The position numbers and the translations under genes are program-made. A stretch of 64,000 nt of DNA from Methylobacterium sp. 77. GTDB taxonomy: Bacteria > Pseudomonadota > Alphaproteobacteria > Rhizobiales > Beijerinckiaceae. This document shows, piece after piece, positions 1 to 10,098 of this stretch (position 1 is its first letter; each line of letters starts with the position of its first letter). The DNA is taken from the NCBI RefSeq assembly GCF_000372825.1, contig NZ_KB910516.1, forward strand, positions 776,011-840,010. The letters run 5' to 3'. The notes beneath the pieces are model-generated. The model saw nothing but the letters and a program-made list of their open reading frames with translations, made no database searches and had not been told where the DNA came from.

Positions 1-2620
1 CGCGTACGATTGCAGCCGTATCGGGATCGCCGATTTCACTGATGAACGATCGGTCGATTTTGATCTTGTCGAATGGGAAACGCCGAAGGTAGTTTAACGA
101 CGAGAAGCCGGTGCCGAAATCGTCGAGGGCTATATGCACTCCAAGCCCATGTAGCCGATGCAGGCAACTGATCGCGCTCTCTGCGTCACCCATCAGCACA
201 CTCTCGGTGATCTCTAGTTCGAGACGATGCGGCGGGAGACCGGATGCCGATAGCGCCGCCACAACGGCATGTTCCAAACCCGGCTCGGCGAATTGCAAAG
301 CGGAGACGTTCACAGCGACCATAAGGTCGCCCGGCCATTTCGCAGCTTCATGACAAGCTTCTTTCAGCGCCCAGGCACCTAGCTGTACGATCAAGCCAAT
401 CTCTTCAGCCAACGGAATAAATTCGGCAGGCGGCACGAAGCCTCGATCGGGCGTCCGCCAGCGCATAAGCGCTTCAAAGCCGCTGGTCGCATTGGTTTCA
501 AGGTTCAAAGTCGGCTGATAAAACAACTCAAACTCACCCAATCGAACGGCTTCGCGCACATCCATTTCGAGGGCATTGCGCGCTGCCATCGCCACGTCCA
601 TCTCAGGTTCGTAGTAGCGGTATGTGCTTCGCCCGGCGGCCTTCGCGCGGTAAAGCGCGATGTCAGCATTCTTGAGTAACTGCTCTGGATCGCCGCCGTC
701 TTGTGGTCCGACCGCAATGCCAATGCTGATACCGACGCTGACTGTGCGGCCATCGAGATCGAAGGGCAGCTTCACCGCATCTATCACGTGCTGCGCCGTG
801 GTACTGGCATTTTGCGGGCGGTCGAGGCCTCTCAGTACGATCGCGAACTCGTCGCCGCCAAGTCTAGCAACAGTATCTCCCTCGCGGATGGCCGCCTGTA
901 GTCTCTCGGCAACCTTTCGGAGGAGGCTGTCACCTGCCGGATGACCCATACTATCGTTCACCGACTTGAATCGATCGAGATCGCAGGCCAGCACCGCGAA
1001 GACATGCCCGCGTCGTTCGGCGCTCACCATTTCGCGGTCAAGGCGATCGCGAAACAAGGTGCGGTTGGGCAATCCGGTAAGCGCATCGTGCAATGCCAAA
1101 TACTCGATCTGCAGTTCGGCCCGCTTGCGCGCTGCGATATCGATATGTATGCCAACGATTCGCTGCGGCTCCCCTGCTGGATTGCGCGTAACAATCTTGC
1201 CGCGTGACAAAAACCAGGTGTAGGCACCGCTCTTGGTGCGCATGCGTTGCTCGCATTCGTAGACCGCGCTTCTACTTTCGATATGATCTCTCAGTGACCT
1301 GCGAGACTTTTCCACGTCATCAGGGTGGGTGAGTTGCATCCAAGAGCGCGCATGGCCCTCGATCTCTCCCGGATCGTAGCCGAGCATGGTCTGCCAACGA
1401 TCTGAGAACCAAACCTTTCCCGTTGTGAAGTCCCAATCCCAGAGACCGTCGCTACCACTATCGAGCGCCAGCGCTAGGCGTTCTTCACTGATCCGCAAAG
1501 CCGTTTCTGCCAACATTCGGTCGCTGACATCTCGCAGTGAGGCTACATAGCCGGTCGGATCGGCATTATCTCCTGATCGGGTGACCTTAAAGGACGCTTC
1601 GATCCACACCCAGCGCCCGTCCTTGTGACGATAACGCTGCCTCGTTATCGCACCGTCGATCCGACCCTGGATCAGGTCGGTAAGCACCCGCTGATAGGCT
1701 GGACGATCATCGGGGTGGACGGTGTCGAGAGGCTGAGTTCCAATCAGTTCGTCAGGACTAACACCGAAAACTTGAAAGGAGGCAGGCGACACATATCGGC
1801 GAGTTGTGTCTAGATCAGACCGGATGATCACGTCGGTCGTGTTCTCTGCGAGCAGCCGATAGGCGGCCTCGCTGGTACGCAATGCCCGATTGGCTCGGCG
1901 CATCCGGTCGGCAAATAGTGCGAGCACGGCAAAGCCTAGGATCATTAGCATGAGCGCGGCAATGCCGGTGGCGAGTGCGAGGCGGGGCAAGCCCGTTTCC
2001 AAATTGGGTCTTTCCCCATCAGGGGTGATCACAATCGCGCCCATCGCGGTAAAATGTAGCCCCGCAATCGCGGCAGTCAGAAGCGTTGCGGCCACAGCGT
2101 TAGGGTACTTCAATTCCCGATGTCTGAAGGCTACGAAAGCGGCGGCGGAAAGAAGACAACCTATCATTACCGAGGCGACCACAAGACTTCGGTCCCAGGC
2201 AAACGCCCCAGGAAACTGAATGCTCGCCATGCCGACATAATGCATGGTTGCTACGCCCAGCCCAAGAATAATCCCGGCGACTGCTGCCATGGTTGAATTG
2301 ACAGCCCAACGTGCGAAGCTCAGTGCGATCACTGACGCCAGTATCGCTGCTATCAAAGACAACAACGTAAGGCGGGTATCGTAACCGACGACGACTCCAG
2401 GGTCATAACCGAGCATGCCGATGAAGTGCGTGCTCCATACTCCGGCTCCGGCAGAAAAGCTCGCTGCCAACAGCCACGCCCAAGGTTCCAGCTCCTGGCT
2501 TTTAAACGATTGGCGGGAAAGGCGAAGGGCGGTGTGACTTGACACCCAGCATACCATAGCGGCAAGCGGCAAGACCCAGCCGTCATGCTGCTCAGTTAGG
2601 CAGACAAGGGCGCGATACAT
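1..2620 (-). CDS. MHYT-PAS-PAS-GGDEF-EAL cyclic-di-GMP protein (3' end outside window)
   Basis: Membrane-bound c-di-GMP turnover protein. Translation from the ATG at 2620 gives an N-terminal MHYT sensor (THFIGML near residue 70, THxxG-type repeats, several membrane segments up to about residue 245), two PAS/PAC modules (about 270-500), a diguanylate cyclase domain with an intact LGGDEF motif (near residue 588) and an EAL phosphodiesterase domain (GFEALMRW and later DDFGTGFSSLNYL). MHYT domains are thought to bind copper and sense diatomic gases. The frame is open for 873 codons and leaves the window inside the EAL domain, so the C-terminus is not seen. GGDEF and EAL signatures both look intact, so the direction of activity cannot be told from sequence. 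It is transcribed away from the mobile-element region to its right. Confidence 0.93.
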   Translation of the reverse strand, partial: MYRALVCLTEQHDGWVLPLAAMVCWVSSHTALRLSRQSFKSQELEPWAWLLAASFSAGAGVWSTHFIGMLGYDPGVVVGYDTRLTLLSLIAAILASVIALSFARWAVNSTMAAVAGIILGLGVATMHYVGMASIQFPGAFAWDRSLVVASVMIGCLLSAAAFVAFRHRELKYPNAVAATLLTAAIAGLHFTAMGAIVITPDGERPNLETGLPRLALATGIAALMLMILGFAVLALFADRMRRANRALRTSEAAYRLLAENTTDVIIRSDLDTTRRYVSPASFQVFGVSPDELIGTQPLDTVHPDDRPAYQRVLTDLIQGRIDGAITRQRYRHKDGRWVWIEASFKVTRSGDNADPTGYVASLRDVSDRMLAETALRISEERLALALDSGSDGLWDWDFTTGKVWFSDRWQTMLGYDPGEIEGHARSWMQLTHPDDVEKSRRSLRDHIESRSAVYECEQRMRTKSGAYTWFLSRGKIVTRNPAGEPQRIVGIHIDIAARKRAELQIEYLALHDALTGLPNRTLFRDRLDREMVSAERRGHVFAVLACDLDRFKSVNDSMGHPAGDSLLRKVAERLQAAIREGDTVARLGGDEFAIVLRGLDRPQNASTTAQHVIDAVKLPFDLDGRTVSVGISIGIAVGPQDGGDPEQLLKNADIALYRAKAAGRSTYRYYEPEMDVAMAARNALEMDVREAVRLGEFELFYQPTLNLETNATSGFEALMRWRTPDRGFVPPAEFIPLAEEIGLIVQLGAWALKEACHEAAKWPGDLMVAVNVSALQFAEPGLEHAVVAALSASGLPPHRLELEITESVLMGDAESAISCLHRLHGLGVHIALDDFGTGFSSLNYLRRFPFDKIKIDRSFISEIGDPDTAAIVR

Positions 2621-2771
2621 TAACGAATACCTTGTGTCTTTATGTCCCTTACGTTGCCGTCAGGGAGTTTAACAAATCTGAATCTTCTTTCGGAAAAGTT
2701 GATGAGAGTCAGAGTTGTACAACGGACGGCTGTTTTTTTGGAACTCGTATTTCAGCTCTCGTACACGTTGA

Positions 2772-3166
2772 CATTCAGCCGACCATTGCTTCCGGAAGGA
2801 CCAGTTTGGCAATCCCCGCGGCCGGCCCCGAGGCGGCTCTGCGCTACTCGGCCGACGCGATCTTCTGGACGCGCTCACCCAGGAAGTACGATAGCAGATT
2901 GCAGTCACCAAGGATGGCCGCACGCTCCGGACAACCCAGATCGAGGCGCTTGCCCGGCACTCACCCGGAAGGCCATGCAGGGCGACATGAAGGCCGCCAA
3001 GCTTCTCTTCGATACCATCAAGGCTCTGGACCCGAAGACGGAGCCCGACGGCATGTCCCATGAGGAATGGCTGGACGTCCTGGACGATCAACCAAAGTAT
3101 CCGCCCAGCATCGAGGTTCGGTTCGTCAGCCCAAGCGACGTCTCGTCGGAGCCCGTAGGTACCTGA
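2772..3166 (+). pseudogene. Decayed DUF5681 domain gene
   Basis: Remnant of a small DUF5681 protein (family of unknown function common in alphaproteobacteria). The family start motif is visible in one frame as FRKDQFGNPRGRPRGG (about 2790-2837). It continues through DALTQEVR, then an in-frame TAG near 2893, then QIAVTKDGRTLRTTQIEAL. After about 2955 the homologous reading moves to another frame (LTRKAMQGDMKAAKLLFD) and ends at the TGA at 3164-3166. One nonsense codon plus at least one frameshift means it is not functional. No start codon is obvious. It ends just before a strong terminator hairpin. Recognition rests on the GNPxGRPxG signature and the order of the later blocks. Confidence 0.6.
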
Positions 3167-3197
3167 GCGTCCTGTCCCGATCCGCAAAACTGCATGC

Positions 3198-3230
3198 AGC
3201 CGGGGAGCCTCACAGCTCTCCGGCTTTTTT
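3198..3230 (+). terminator. Rho-independent terminator
   Basis: An 11-base stem (AGCCGGGGAGC pairing with GCTCTCCGGCT, one G-T wobble) with a 6-base loop is followed by a run of T. It lies 31 bases after the DUF5681 remnant stop and probably ended that transcript. Confidence 0.75.
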
Positions 3231-3508
3231 CCGTTTGCCCCCGTGCCGATCCTTGTTCGGGCCGATCGGATTGCCTGTTTCGACGAAACGCATCCCTGTT
3301 CAACTGGGACCAACTCCCTGTTCCGCAGCACACGGAATTGCCATTTAAGTCATTGCATTCGCTGCGGTATTGCTGGTCAAAACCGAGATTAGGAGCTGCA
3401 TCACCCCGTTTTCCCTGTTGTTTTCCCTGTTAGCAGGGAAACGGCGCCAGAGAATGGTTTGGACTGGTCGCGTGCCCCACCATACTTTGCCCTCTGTAGT
3501 CTCGTCCC
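3231..3508. repeat. Intergenic tract with repeated CCCTGTT units and a hairpin
   Basis: No gene is seen. CCCTGTT occurs at 3294, 3316, 3413 and 3425, and an inverted CAGGGAA at 3434. The last two form a perfect TTTCCCTG / CAGGGAAA hairpin at 3422-3441. Similar CCCTGTTTTCCCTGTT strings are, as far as I recall, scattered in alphaproteobacterial accessory DNA. Function unknown. Confidence 0.5.
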
Positions 3509-3523
3509 TAGAGCCGTTCCCAT

Positions 3524-4099
3524 TCATGTTGGGTCGAAGGCATCGTATCCGGCGGCAGCGACGTAGTTTCGGCATTCGCGAGGATGGAAGGCTTTGAAGG
3601 CGTTTCGGATCGCGCGCCGTAGGTCTGGGACTGTGCGCGCGGCGGCCGTTCGCAGGAGCGCTTTCAGCTTGGCAAAGGCTTGCTCAATCGGATTGAAGTC
3701 CGGGCTGTAGGCCGGGAGATAGAGGAGGCGGGCACCCGCCGCCTCGATGGTCTCCCTCACCCCAGCCACCTTGTGGACGCTCAGGTTGTCGAGGATGACC
3801 GTGTCGCCACGCTTCAGCACGGGGACCAGCGTGTCGGAGACGTAAGTCAGGAAGCGCTCGCCGCTCGTCGCTCCGTCGAACAAGGTGGTGGCGACGAGGC
3901 CGCTCGTGCGTAGGGCGGCGGTGACGGTGATGGTCTTGTAGTGCCCGTGCGGAGCGGAGATGCGGCAGCGCTCGCCCCGTAGGGATCGGCCATAGGGCCT
4001 CACCATGTTGGTGGCGGCTGCCGTCTCGTCGATGAAGACGAGGCTGTCCGGATCGAGATCGAGCTGGCCGTCGAGCCACGCGGTCCGGGCCGCCCTCAC
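3524..4099 (-). CDS. IS630 transposase, catalytic part (orfB)
   Basis: DDE catalytic half of an IS630 transposase. Visible motifs are FIDET (D24), ILDNLSVHK (D104) and YSPDFNPIEQ (E139), the expected D-D-E triad. Its annotated GTG start at 4099 overlaps the orfA stop as GTGA. However, the homologous frame extends upstream of that GTG (ALHADEQQREN), so the natural product is probably an orfA-orfB fusion made by -1 frameshifting on the AAAAAG run near 4135-4140, which joins RKK to GALHADEQQ. No disabling mutation is seen in this half. Confidence 0.9.
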   Translation of the reverse strand: MRAARTAWLDGQLDLDPDSLVFIDETAAATNMVRPYGRSLRGERCRISAPHGHYKTITVTAALRTSGLVATTLFDGATSGERFLTYVSDTLVPVLKRGDTVILDNLSVHKVAGVRETIEAAGARLLYLPAYSPDFNPIEQAFAKLKALLRTAAARTVPDLRRAIRNAFKAFHPRECRNYVAAAGYDAFDPT

Positions 4100-4479
4100 G
4101 TTCTCGCGCTGTTGCTCGTCTGCGTGAAGAGCCCCTTTTTACGGGTGATGCCGTGGCGACCGAAGAACCGCCACAACCCGCTCGTGCTGGTTCGGACACC
4201 CCGCTCGGCCAGCGTGTCGCGCAACTCCCGGAGGAAGATCTGCGGATGCGCGCGGCAGATCTCCAGGATCGTCTCGGCATGGGCTTCGATGGCAGGCGGG
4301 GACCCGTCGCCGCCCGCGGGCTTGGGCGCGATCTCGCCCTCGTCGCGGAAGCGCGCGTGCCAACGGATCGCGCTGGCCTTCCCGACACCGAAGCGCTCGG
4401 CCGCCTGCCGCCGCGACGATCCCGCTTCAACCGCTTCGATGACACGCTCGCGCAGATCCACTGACAGAGCTGACGGCAT
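4096..4479 (-). CDS. IS630 transposase, DNA-binding part (orfA)
   Basis: N-terminal helix-turn-helix half of the IS630 transposase. MPSALSVDLRERVIEAVEAG is followed by SRRQAAERFGVGKASAIRW, a typical paired-type HTH that recognises the element ends, then a second helical region (LRELRDTLAERGV). The ATG at 4479 is preferred over one seven codons upstream because GGAG lies about seven bases before it. The frame stops at 4096 shortly after an A-rich slippery run (CGT AAA AAG GGG) where a -1 shift would fuse it to orfB. Confidence 0.85.
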   Translation of the reverse strand: MPSALSVDLRERVIEAVEAGSSRRQAAERFGVGKASAIRWHARFRDEGEIAPKPAGGDGSPPAIEAHAETILEICRAHPQIFLRELRDTLAERGVRTSTSGLWRFFGRHGITRKKGLFTQTSNSART

Positions 4480-4565
4480 GGTGCTCTCCTTCGAAAGCAA
4501 ACCATCGAATCAGAATGCGCCCGTCACCGCTACCCCCGACTCAATCCAGAAGGGAACGGCTCTAG

Positions 4566-5425
4566 AGGCTGTTACGAACCGGGTGCCAGTTGAGCGGCCT
4601 GTTTGAGCATGAGGGAGACGAAGGCGACGATGTGGAGATCGGCGAGTGTGCTGGGATAGCGCTCGTCATTCTTGACGAGGCGGCGGAAGCGCGTCGCCCA
4701 GGCGAAGGAACGCTCCACGACCCAGCGGCGCGGCAGCAGGACGAAGCCGCGCTTGGCCTCCGGGAGTTTGACGACTTCCAGTTCGATGCCGTGTTCGCGA
4801 GCGGCCTTGGCCGGCTTTTCCCCGATGTAGCCCTGGTCGACTTAAGCCAGATCGACGCTGTCCCCGGTGGCGGCCTGCACGGCTTGCGCCAGATGCCCGA
4901 CCTGGGCCCGGTCGTCGGCATCGGCGGGGGTGATGTGCAGGGCCAGAAGATGGCCGAGGGTGTCGACGGCCAGATGGACCTTCGAGCCCTTCTTGCGCTT
5001 GGCTCCATCGTAGCCGGCCCACTCGCCGCTCTCGGGCGTCGAACGCAAGGTTCGGCTGTCGAGGATGGCCGTGCTCGGCTGAAGCGAACGCCCGGAAGCC
5101 AGGCGCAGCAGCGCCCGCAGATCGTCGGCGAGTTGCTCGAAGCAGCCTGCAGCCAGCCAGCGCTGCGCCTGCTGGTAGACGGCTTCCCAGGGCGGGAGGT
5201 CGTGGGGCATCCACCGCCAGGGTGCCCCCGTCTTCACCACGTAGCGCAGTCCGTTGAACGCCTCGCGAAGCGAATGCTCGCACTGCCCCGCATCCTCGCG
5301 CAGCAGCGTCAGGTACGGCGCGACCAGCGCCCATTCATCATCGGAAACGTCGGACGGGTAGGCTTGGCGCGAAGAGGTCATGCCTCCTCATCTGGATTCC
5401 AGAACGCTCAGGTCTATAATAGCCT
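4566..5425 (-). mobile_element. IS5-family insertion sequence, inactivated
   Basis: An 860-base element with terminal inverted repeats AGGCTGTTACGAACC and AGGCTATTATAGACC (11 of 15 match). The right flank is CTAG (5426-5429). The left CTAG copy is split by the IS630 insertion (C at 3508, TA on both sides of IS630, G at 4565), so the target duplication is CTAG. Its single transposase frame carries a nonsense codon. Confidence 0.85.
4572..5381 (-). pseudogene. IS5-family transposase with internal stop
   Basis: DDE transposase of 269 residues broken by one in-frame TAA at codon 180. Before the stop: N-terminal DDEWALVAPYL, PWRWMPHDLPPWEAVY and the first catalytic Asp in AILDSRTLRS (D108). Reading through, the same frame continues with [10 protein letters not shown] (second Asp, D182) and [15 protein letters not shown] (Glu, E223) to a TAA at 4572. 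Only one codon is wrong; the usual sequence there is an aromatic or hydrophobic residue just before VDQGY. The truncated product lacks two of the three catalytic residues and should be dead unless the stop is suppressed. Confidence 0.88.
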
Positions 5426-5458
5426 CTAGGTCGGCACACCAATACCAATTGCGGGCGG

Positions 5459-8400
5459 TCAATGAATGGAAGCCACAAATTCGTAATTCATGTGAGTTTC
5501 AGATGGTTGTTGCGACATATCTGATTTGTGCTTCTCTTTTTGAAGGAGGGTGAGCGACAAAGTCAGGGATTCGCGACAAAGCGAGCGCGCCTGCTCCAGC
5601 CGGTGCTGGAACACCCTCTCTCCCTCGTTGGCCACGCGCTGCTCGTTGACGCTCTCCAGGTCCCGGCAGGCGTTGGATAGAGCCGAAAAACCAAGCATTC
5701 CGGCGGAAGTCATAAGGGTATGAGCCTCGAAGCGAAGCTGTTCGCGGTCCTCGATCGAGGCGCTGCTCCCGAGGAAGCTCCCGGCGAGCTCGTCTCCAAG
5801 GGCCTCTAGCAGACCGGCCAACCGCTCAGAGCTAATGACGGATGCCGTCTCGTCGTAGATCCGCTGATCCAGGAGACCGGAATGGTTACTCGCATCGGCC
5901 GTATCGGATCGTGATGTTCCAACTCCCCATGCCAGCCACTTGTCGATCAGCCGGTAGAGTTCCGCCCGCTTGAACGGCTTGCCGATATGGTCGTCCATCC
6001 CAGCCGCGCGGAAGGTCTGGATCTGGTCGGCCAGGACGTTGGCGGTCATGGCGATGATCGGCATCGTCGAGGCGGCGGTGCCGAGGGTTCGGATGCGCCG
6101 CGTCGCAGTCATGCCGTTCATGCCGGCCATCTGCACGTCCATCAGGACGATGTCGTAGCGGCTCTGCTCCACCGCCAGAATCGCGGCCTCGCCGTCGGCG
6201 ACCACGTCGACAGTGTGGCCCCCGACCTCCAGGACGGCGCGCGCGAGTTCCTGGTTGATCACGTTGTCTTCGACAAGGAGCAGGTGGCCAGAGCGCCGTG
6301 CTGCCGGTGCATCCGTGGCTAGGGCAATGGTGCGCGCCACCGTGCCGCGCGGCAGCAGGACCGAGAACCAGAACGTCGCGCCGATGCCGGCCTCGGAGAG
6401 GACGCCGATCTCGCCGCCCATCAGGTCGACAAGTTGCTTGCAGATGGCCAGACCTAGGCCGGTACCGCCGAAATCACGCTCGATCGAACCATCGACCTGT
6501 GAGAAGCGCTTGAACAAGCGTTCCTGCTGGTCGCGCGCGATGCCGATGCCGGTATCGGATACGCTGAAACGTAGGCGCTCGCCGGCATCGGTGGTGCCCC
6601 CGTGCTGCACGTTCAAGGTGATGGAGCCCCGATGAGTGAACTTGATGGCGTTGTTTAGGAGGTTGAGCAACACCTGCCGTAGGCGTGACTCGTCGCCCAC
6701 CAATGCTTTGGGCATTAACGGGTCGATCACGGCCCGGACTTCCAAGCCCTTCTGGTCCGCCGTGCCGCGAACGATCGAAAGGCTGTTGTAGATCAGGGCA
6801 CGAGGATCGAAGGCTTGCCGGTCGAGCTCGATGGCGCCGGCCTCGACCTTGGAGAAGTCGAGGATGTCGTTGACGATCGTCAGCAGGGACGCGCTTGAAG
6901 TGCGCACCAACTCGGCCGGGCGTTGCAGGTCCTGCGGCAGGCGGCCGGAGGTGACCAGCAGGTCGGTGAAGCCGATGATGGCGTTGAGAGGCGTGCGGAT
7001 CTCGTGGCTCATCGAAGCCAGGAACTCGGTCTTGGCCGCGCTCGCACGTTCGGCGGCGACCTTAGCGTCCGCCAGGGCCTCTCTTTGCACCCGGCGTTCT
7101 GACACGTCGCGGAATGTTGCGACGATCGTCGCTTCGTTCGGTTGGGCGTCCGGGATGCGACGGAACACCCCCTCGACCCAGATCCAACCCCGAGTCTTGT
7201 GCAGCGACCGGTATTCGCACGTGGCCTCTGCCTGGCTGTCAGCAAGGGGGCGAGTTGCGGTGAACAGGGACTCCAAGTCGTCCGGGTGGACATAATCGCG
7301 AAGCCGCATCGCGCCGAGCTCTTTGGGTGTGTAGCCCAAGAGGCGCTCAGAGGCGGGTGAGATGTAGGAGCGCCGGCCGTCATCGTGGCCAAGCATGATC
7401 AGTTCGCTGGTGTTCTCGGCCAGCAGGCGGAAGCGGTGCTCGCTTTCCCGAATGCGCTGCTCGGCCTCGACGCGCGGCGTGATGTTTCGGGTTGAAGCGA
7501 CGCAGCCGACGGGCTGACCCATGCTGTCGTGAATCATCTGGTAGCTGACTTCGACCCAGACATAGGCGCCGTCCTTGCGCCGGTAGCGCTGGCGCATCAG
7601 CGCCTGGCTGCGCCGTCCGTCCGTGAGTTCCGCGAGGAGGGCGGCCACCCCATCCCGGTCGTCATGATGGACCATGTCGATGGGCTTCGTCCCGATCAAC
7701 TCCTCGGGCTCGTAGCCGAGGATGTCTTTGCAGGCCGGTGAGACGTAGCGGCGGGTGGTGTCGAGGTCGACCTGGACGATCATATCGCTGGTGTGGTCGG
7801 CAAGCAGCCGGTAGCGCGCCTCGCTCTCGACCACGGCCCGTTCCGTTTGGCGCAGGTCGGTGACGTCCATGACGGTGCCGAACACCGCCGTGGTGGCGCC
7901 GACGGCATCCTGTTCGCACAGCCCCCGACTCACGACCTCGCGTAGGTCTCCGTCGCCGGTAATGATGCGGGCCGAGAAGGAGAAGCTCTGCCCGGTCTCC
8001 ATCGCGTCCGCGACGCAGCGCGCGACCTCGTCCCGATCGTCGGGATGATAGACCGCAATCGCTGTGTCGAGGGAGGGCGGCCCACCCTCGGGCGAGCGGC
8101 CATGTATCCGGAACACTTCGTCCGACCAGTACAGGACGCGTCCGGGCACGCTGATGCGCCAGTGCCCGATATGCGCGATCTGGGCGGCGAGGCTGAGCAG
8201 GCGGTTGGCCTCATGCGTCTGGCTCACAGCCTGGCGAGCGACGGCTTCTTTCTCGGCCAAGGTCACGTTGGCCAGCGTCAGGGCCGCCCGCTGCTGGCCG
8301 CCGCGCTCCAGACCCCGCAGGAGGATGAGGAGGAAGGCCAAAAGCAGGACCGTCACGATGGCGCCTGCGATCCGCGCGCGCAGGCGCTCGTCGGCAAGCG

Positions 8401-9283
8401 GCGCCATGACCTCGTCGAGGGACTGACCGACGTTGACAATGAGCGGCAGCGACCCGACGGAGCGATAGCCGTAGATGCGGGTAACTTGGTCGTAGGGGCT
8501 CTTCATCTGGAACGAGCCCGAGGTGCTCTGCTGGAAGAGGTCGCTGGGCAGGCCGAGGGTACGGGTATTCATCTCGTACATGCCGACGACCTGCGGCGAG
8601 CGAGCCCGTATGAATCCGTCCTTGCCGATCAACGCAATGCTGCCCTTGGCCCCAAGGTCGAAGGCTTTGAATTGGCCGGCAAGGTAAGCAGGATCGATCG
8701 AAGTGACGATGACGCCCGCAAAGCGTCCGTCCGGATGGTTGAGGCGCCGCGCCGTCTGGATGAGATCGGCGCCGGTGAACCGACCCTTCATCGTCCGGTC
8801 GATGTAGAGGCCTTCATCGGGGTTCGCAGAAAGTGCCTGGAAGTACACTCGGTCGCGGACGTTGATGCGTGGCAGCTCGGGCGGCGGTGGCGTGCGCGAG
8901 GAGATCAGGTCTCCATGCTCGTCGAACAGCGAGATCTGATGCACGACGTGCTCCAGCGAGGTCGCGCGCTGGAGCCAGGCGTGAAAGTTGAAGGTCTCCG
9001 GGTCGCGAAAGTGATCCTCTGCGATGAAGCGCATGACCTGATCAATTCCGACGACGAGGCGCTCGACGTGCTGCTCGACGGCGATCGAAAGGTTCACGAC
9101 GTCCCGTGCCGCCTGCTCCTGAACCGTCTGTTCGCGCAGACTCAGGTGCAAGGACAGGCCGATCCAAACAACGGCGATCGTCAGCAATCCTGCCGCGAAC
9201 ACGAGGATCTGGAGGGCGTCTGTCGCCGGTCGCGGCTTCGGGAACACGACACCGGATGGCCCCGGATGCAATTGGGTTGACAT
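5459..9283 (-). CDS. PDC-PAS3 hybrid histidine kinase with receiver and Hpt
   Basis: A 1274-residue membrane sensor kinase with its whole phosphorelay built in. Order: membrane helix (about 24-46), periplasmic PDC/Cache-like sensor (50-300), second helix (306-328), three PAS/PAC modules (about 365-735), HisKA with H-box [19 protein letters not shown] (His near 759), HATPase with [14 protein letters not shown] and GGTGLGLAI boxes, receiver LLLVEDN...IVLMDVQM (Asp near 1048), and a C-terminal Hpt motif [13 protein letters not shown] (His near 1188). Ligand unknown; no output regulator is adjacent. Its 3' end lies only about 30 bases from the IS5 target site, so the insertion just missed it. Confidence 0.93.
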   Translation of the reverse strand: MSTQLHPGPSGVVFPKPRPATDALQILVFAAGLLTIAVVWIGLSLHLSLREQTVQEQAARDVVNLSIAVEQHVERLVVGIDQVMRFIAEDHFRDPETFNFHAWLQRATSLEHVVHQISLFDEHGDLISSRTPPPPELPRINVRDRVYFQALSANPDEGLYIDRTMKGRFTGADLIQTARRLNHPDGRFAGVIVTSIDPAYLAGQFKAFDLGAKGSIALIGKDGFIRARSPQVVGMYEMNTRTLGLPSDLFQQSTSGSFQMKSPYDQVTRIYGYRSVGSLPLIVNVGQSLDEVMAPLADERLRARIAGAIVTVLLLAFLLILLRGLERGGQQRAALTLANVTLAEKEAVARQAVSQTHEANRLLSLAAQIAHIGHWRISVPGRVLYWSDEVFRIHGRSPEGGPPSLDTAIAVYHPDDRDEVARCVADAMETGQSFSFSARIITGDGDLREVVSRGLCEQDAVGATTAVFGTVMDVTDLRQTERAVVESEARYRLLADHTSDMIVQVDLDTTRRYVSPACKDILGYEPEELIGTKPIDMVHHDDRDGVAALLAELTDGRRSQALMRQRYRRKDGAYVWVEVSYQMIHDSMGQPVGCVASTRNITPRVEAEQRIRESEHRFRLLAENTSELIMLGHDDGRRSYISPASERLLGYTPKELGAMRLRDYVHPDDLESLFTATRPLADSQAEATCEYRSLHKTRGWIWVEGVFRRIPDAQPNEATIVATFRDVSERRVQREALADAKVAAERASAAKTEFLASMSHEIRTPLNAIIGFTDLLVTSGRLPQDLQRPAELVRTSSASLLTIVNDILDFSKVEAGAIELDRQAFDPRALIYNSLSIVRGTADQKGLEVRAVIDPLMPKALVGDESRLRQVLLNLLNNAIKFTHRGSITLNVQHGGTTDAGERLRFSVSDTGIGIARDQQERLFKRFSQVDGSIERDFGGTGLGLAICKQLVDLMGGEIGVLSEAGIGATFWFSVLLPRGTVARTIALATDAPAARRSGHLLLVEDNVINQELARAVLEVGGHTVDVVADGEAAILAVEQSRYDIVLMDVQMAGMNGMTATRRIRTLGTAASTMPIIAMTANVLADQIQTFRAAGMDDHIGKPFKRAELYRLIDKWLAWGVGTSRSDTADASNHSGLLDQRIYDETASVISSERLAGLLEALGDELAGSFLGSSASIEDREQLRFEAHTLMTSAGMLGFSALSNACRDLESVNEQRVANEGERVFQHRLEQARSLCRESLTLSLTLLQKEKHKSDMSQQPSETHMNYEFVASIH

Positions 9284-9683
9284 AGGGCCGTCCGCTTACG
9301 AGCCAGTGGGCACCCGTTCGTTCGCAGTCTGATTATGTCAGCCTGGAGGTTCGAGTGTTTTCACTGACTGAATCGTCTGTTGTGGGCGAAAGCCAATCAC
9401 TTTTGCCGGGTTCATCAGCCAACCCTTAAGTGTTGCAAGAAGGAAACAGACCCGCTCTCAGTGTGGATGTGGCCTGACCATCAGATGCGGTGCATGAAAC
9501 TGCGGAATCTATAGTTCATGCGCACAACGCATGAGTTCATTCGTCCGTTAGGGCACACCCCAGAGGACTTCCAGAAACTGTCCAAAAATCTGTCCGCTAG
9601 GGTTGCCTTCGCCTTGTGAACACGGCCCTTGTGGACATGAAGCCAGCCCTTTCAGACCGTTTTTGACGCTCGCGTCTCCACCG
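9284..9683. other. Intergenic region, 400 bases, no gene seen
   Basis: Upstream of the large hybrid kinase. No convincing reading frame, RNA gene or repeat was recognised. It presumably holds the kinase promoter. Confidence 0.5.
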
Positions 9684-9893
9684 ATGAGCAGACCTCCGCG
9701 CACCAGGGTCCGCACCGGGAAGCAGGGTTCCGTAGCGGCATTCCCGGCGCATTGGGCACCGAACGATGTGGAGATCGACCTCTCCGATCTGTTCCGGAGA
9801 GCCTATCGGGGCGGCACCTTCATCGCGTTCCACGGCTCTTGGATCGATGCGCTCGCGGCCTATGTCCGGGCCATCGGTCACCAGAAGCTCTGA
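9684..9893 (+). pseudogene. Fragment of a glucose/sorbosone dehydrogenase-like gene
   Basis: A 69-codon frame containing FPAHWAPNDVEIDLSD and YRGGTFIAFHGSW. The pattern RGxxFIAFHGSW is a hallmark of PQQ-dependent glucose/L-sorbosone dehydrogenases (beta-propeller enzymes of about 400 residues), where it is normally followed by NR. Here it is followed by IDALAAYVRAIGHQKL and a stop, and nothing homologous is seen on either side, so this is a short decayed piece. The ATG at 9684 may be fortuitous. The identification rests on one motif. Confidence 0.4.
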
Positions 9894-10098
9894 ACGTGGC
9901 AGAGGGGCCGGCGGTGCCGCTGCGCCGGCTTTCCGATGGCTTCGATCGGGAGGGGGTGCGGATGCACACGTCCTCTCGGGCACCATCGGACACTCTTGGG
10001 CAACGCGGACGCGACCGCTTTCGTTGATGTCCTGCGAGACCCTTCGGGATCGGTCATCACAGACGCGACGCTTGCGCGTCGCCATGCAAGGACATCCA

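Larger units (their letters stand above)
3511..4562 (-). mobile_element. IS630-family insertion sequence, apparently intact
   Basis: About 1.05 kb element. The ends are inverted repeats: 11 bases perfect (GAGCCGTTCCC / GGGAACGGCTC), extending imperfectly to about 30. It is flanked by TA at 3509-3510 and 4563-4564, the dinucleotide target duplication typical of IS630/Tc1-mariner elements. It carries two overlapping transposase frames. It sits exactly in the left CTAG duplication of the neighbouring IS5 copy, so it arrived later. Confidence 0.92.

Noticed and set aside
3684..4505. A 273-codon frame through the IS630 element
   Set aside because: It is the third frame; the HTH and DDE motifs lie in the other two minus-strand frames.
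8045..9280. A 411-codon plus-strand frame
   Set aside because: Lies wholly opposite the hybrid kinase, whose domains are unambiguous.
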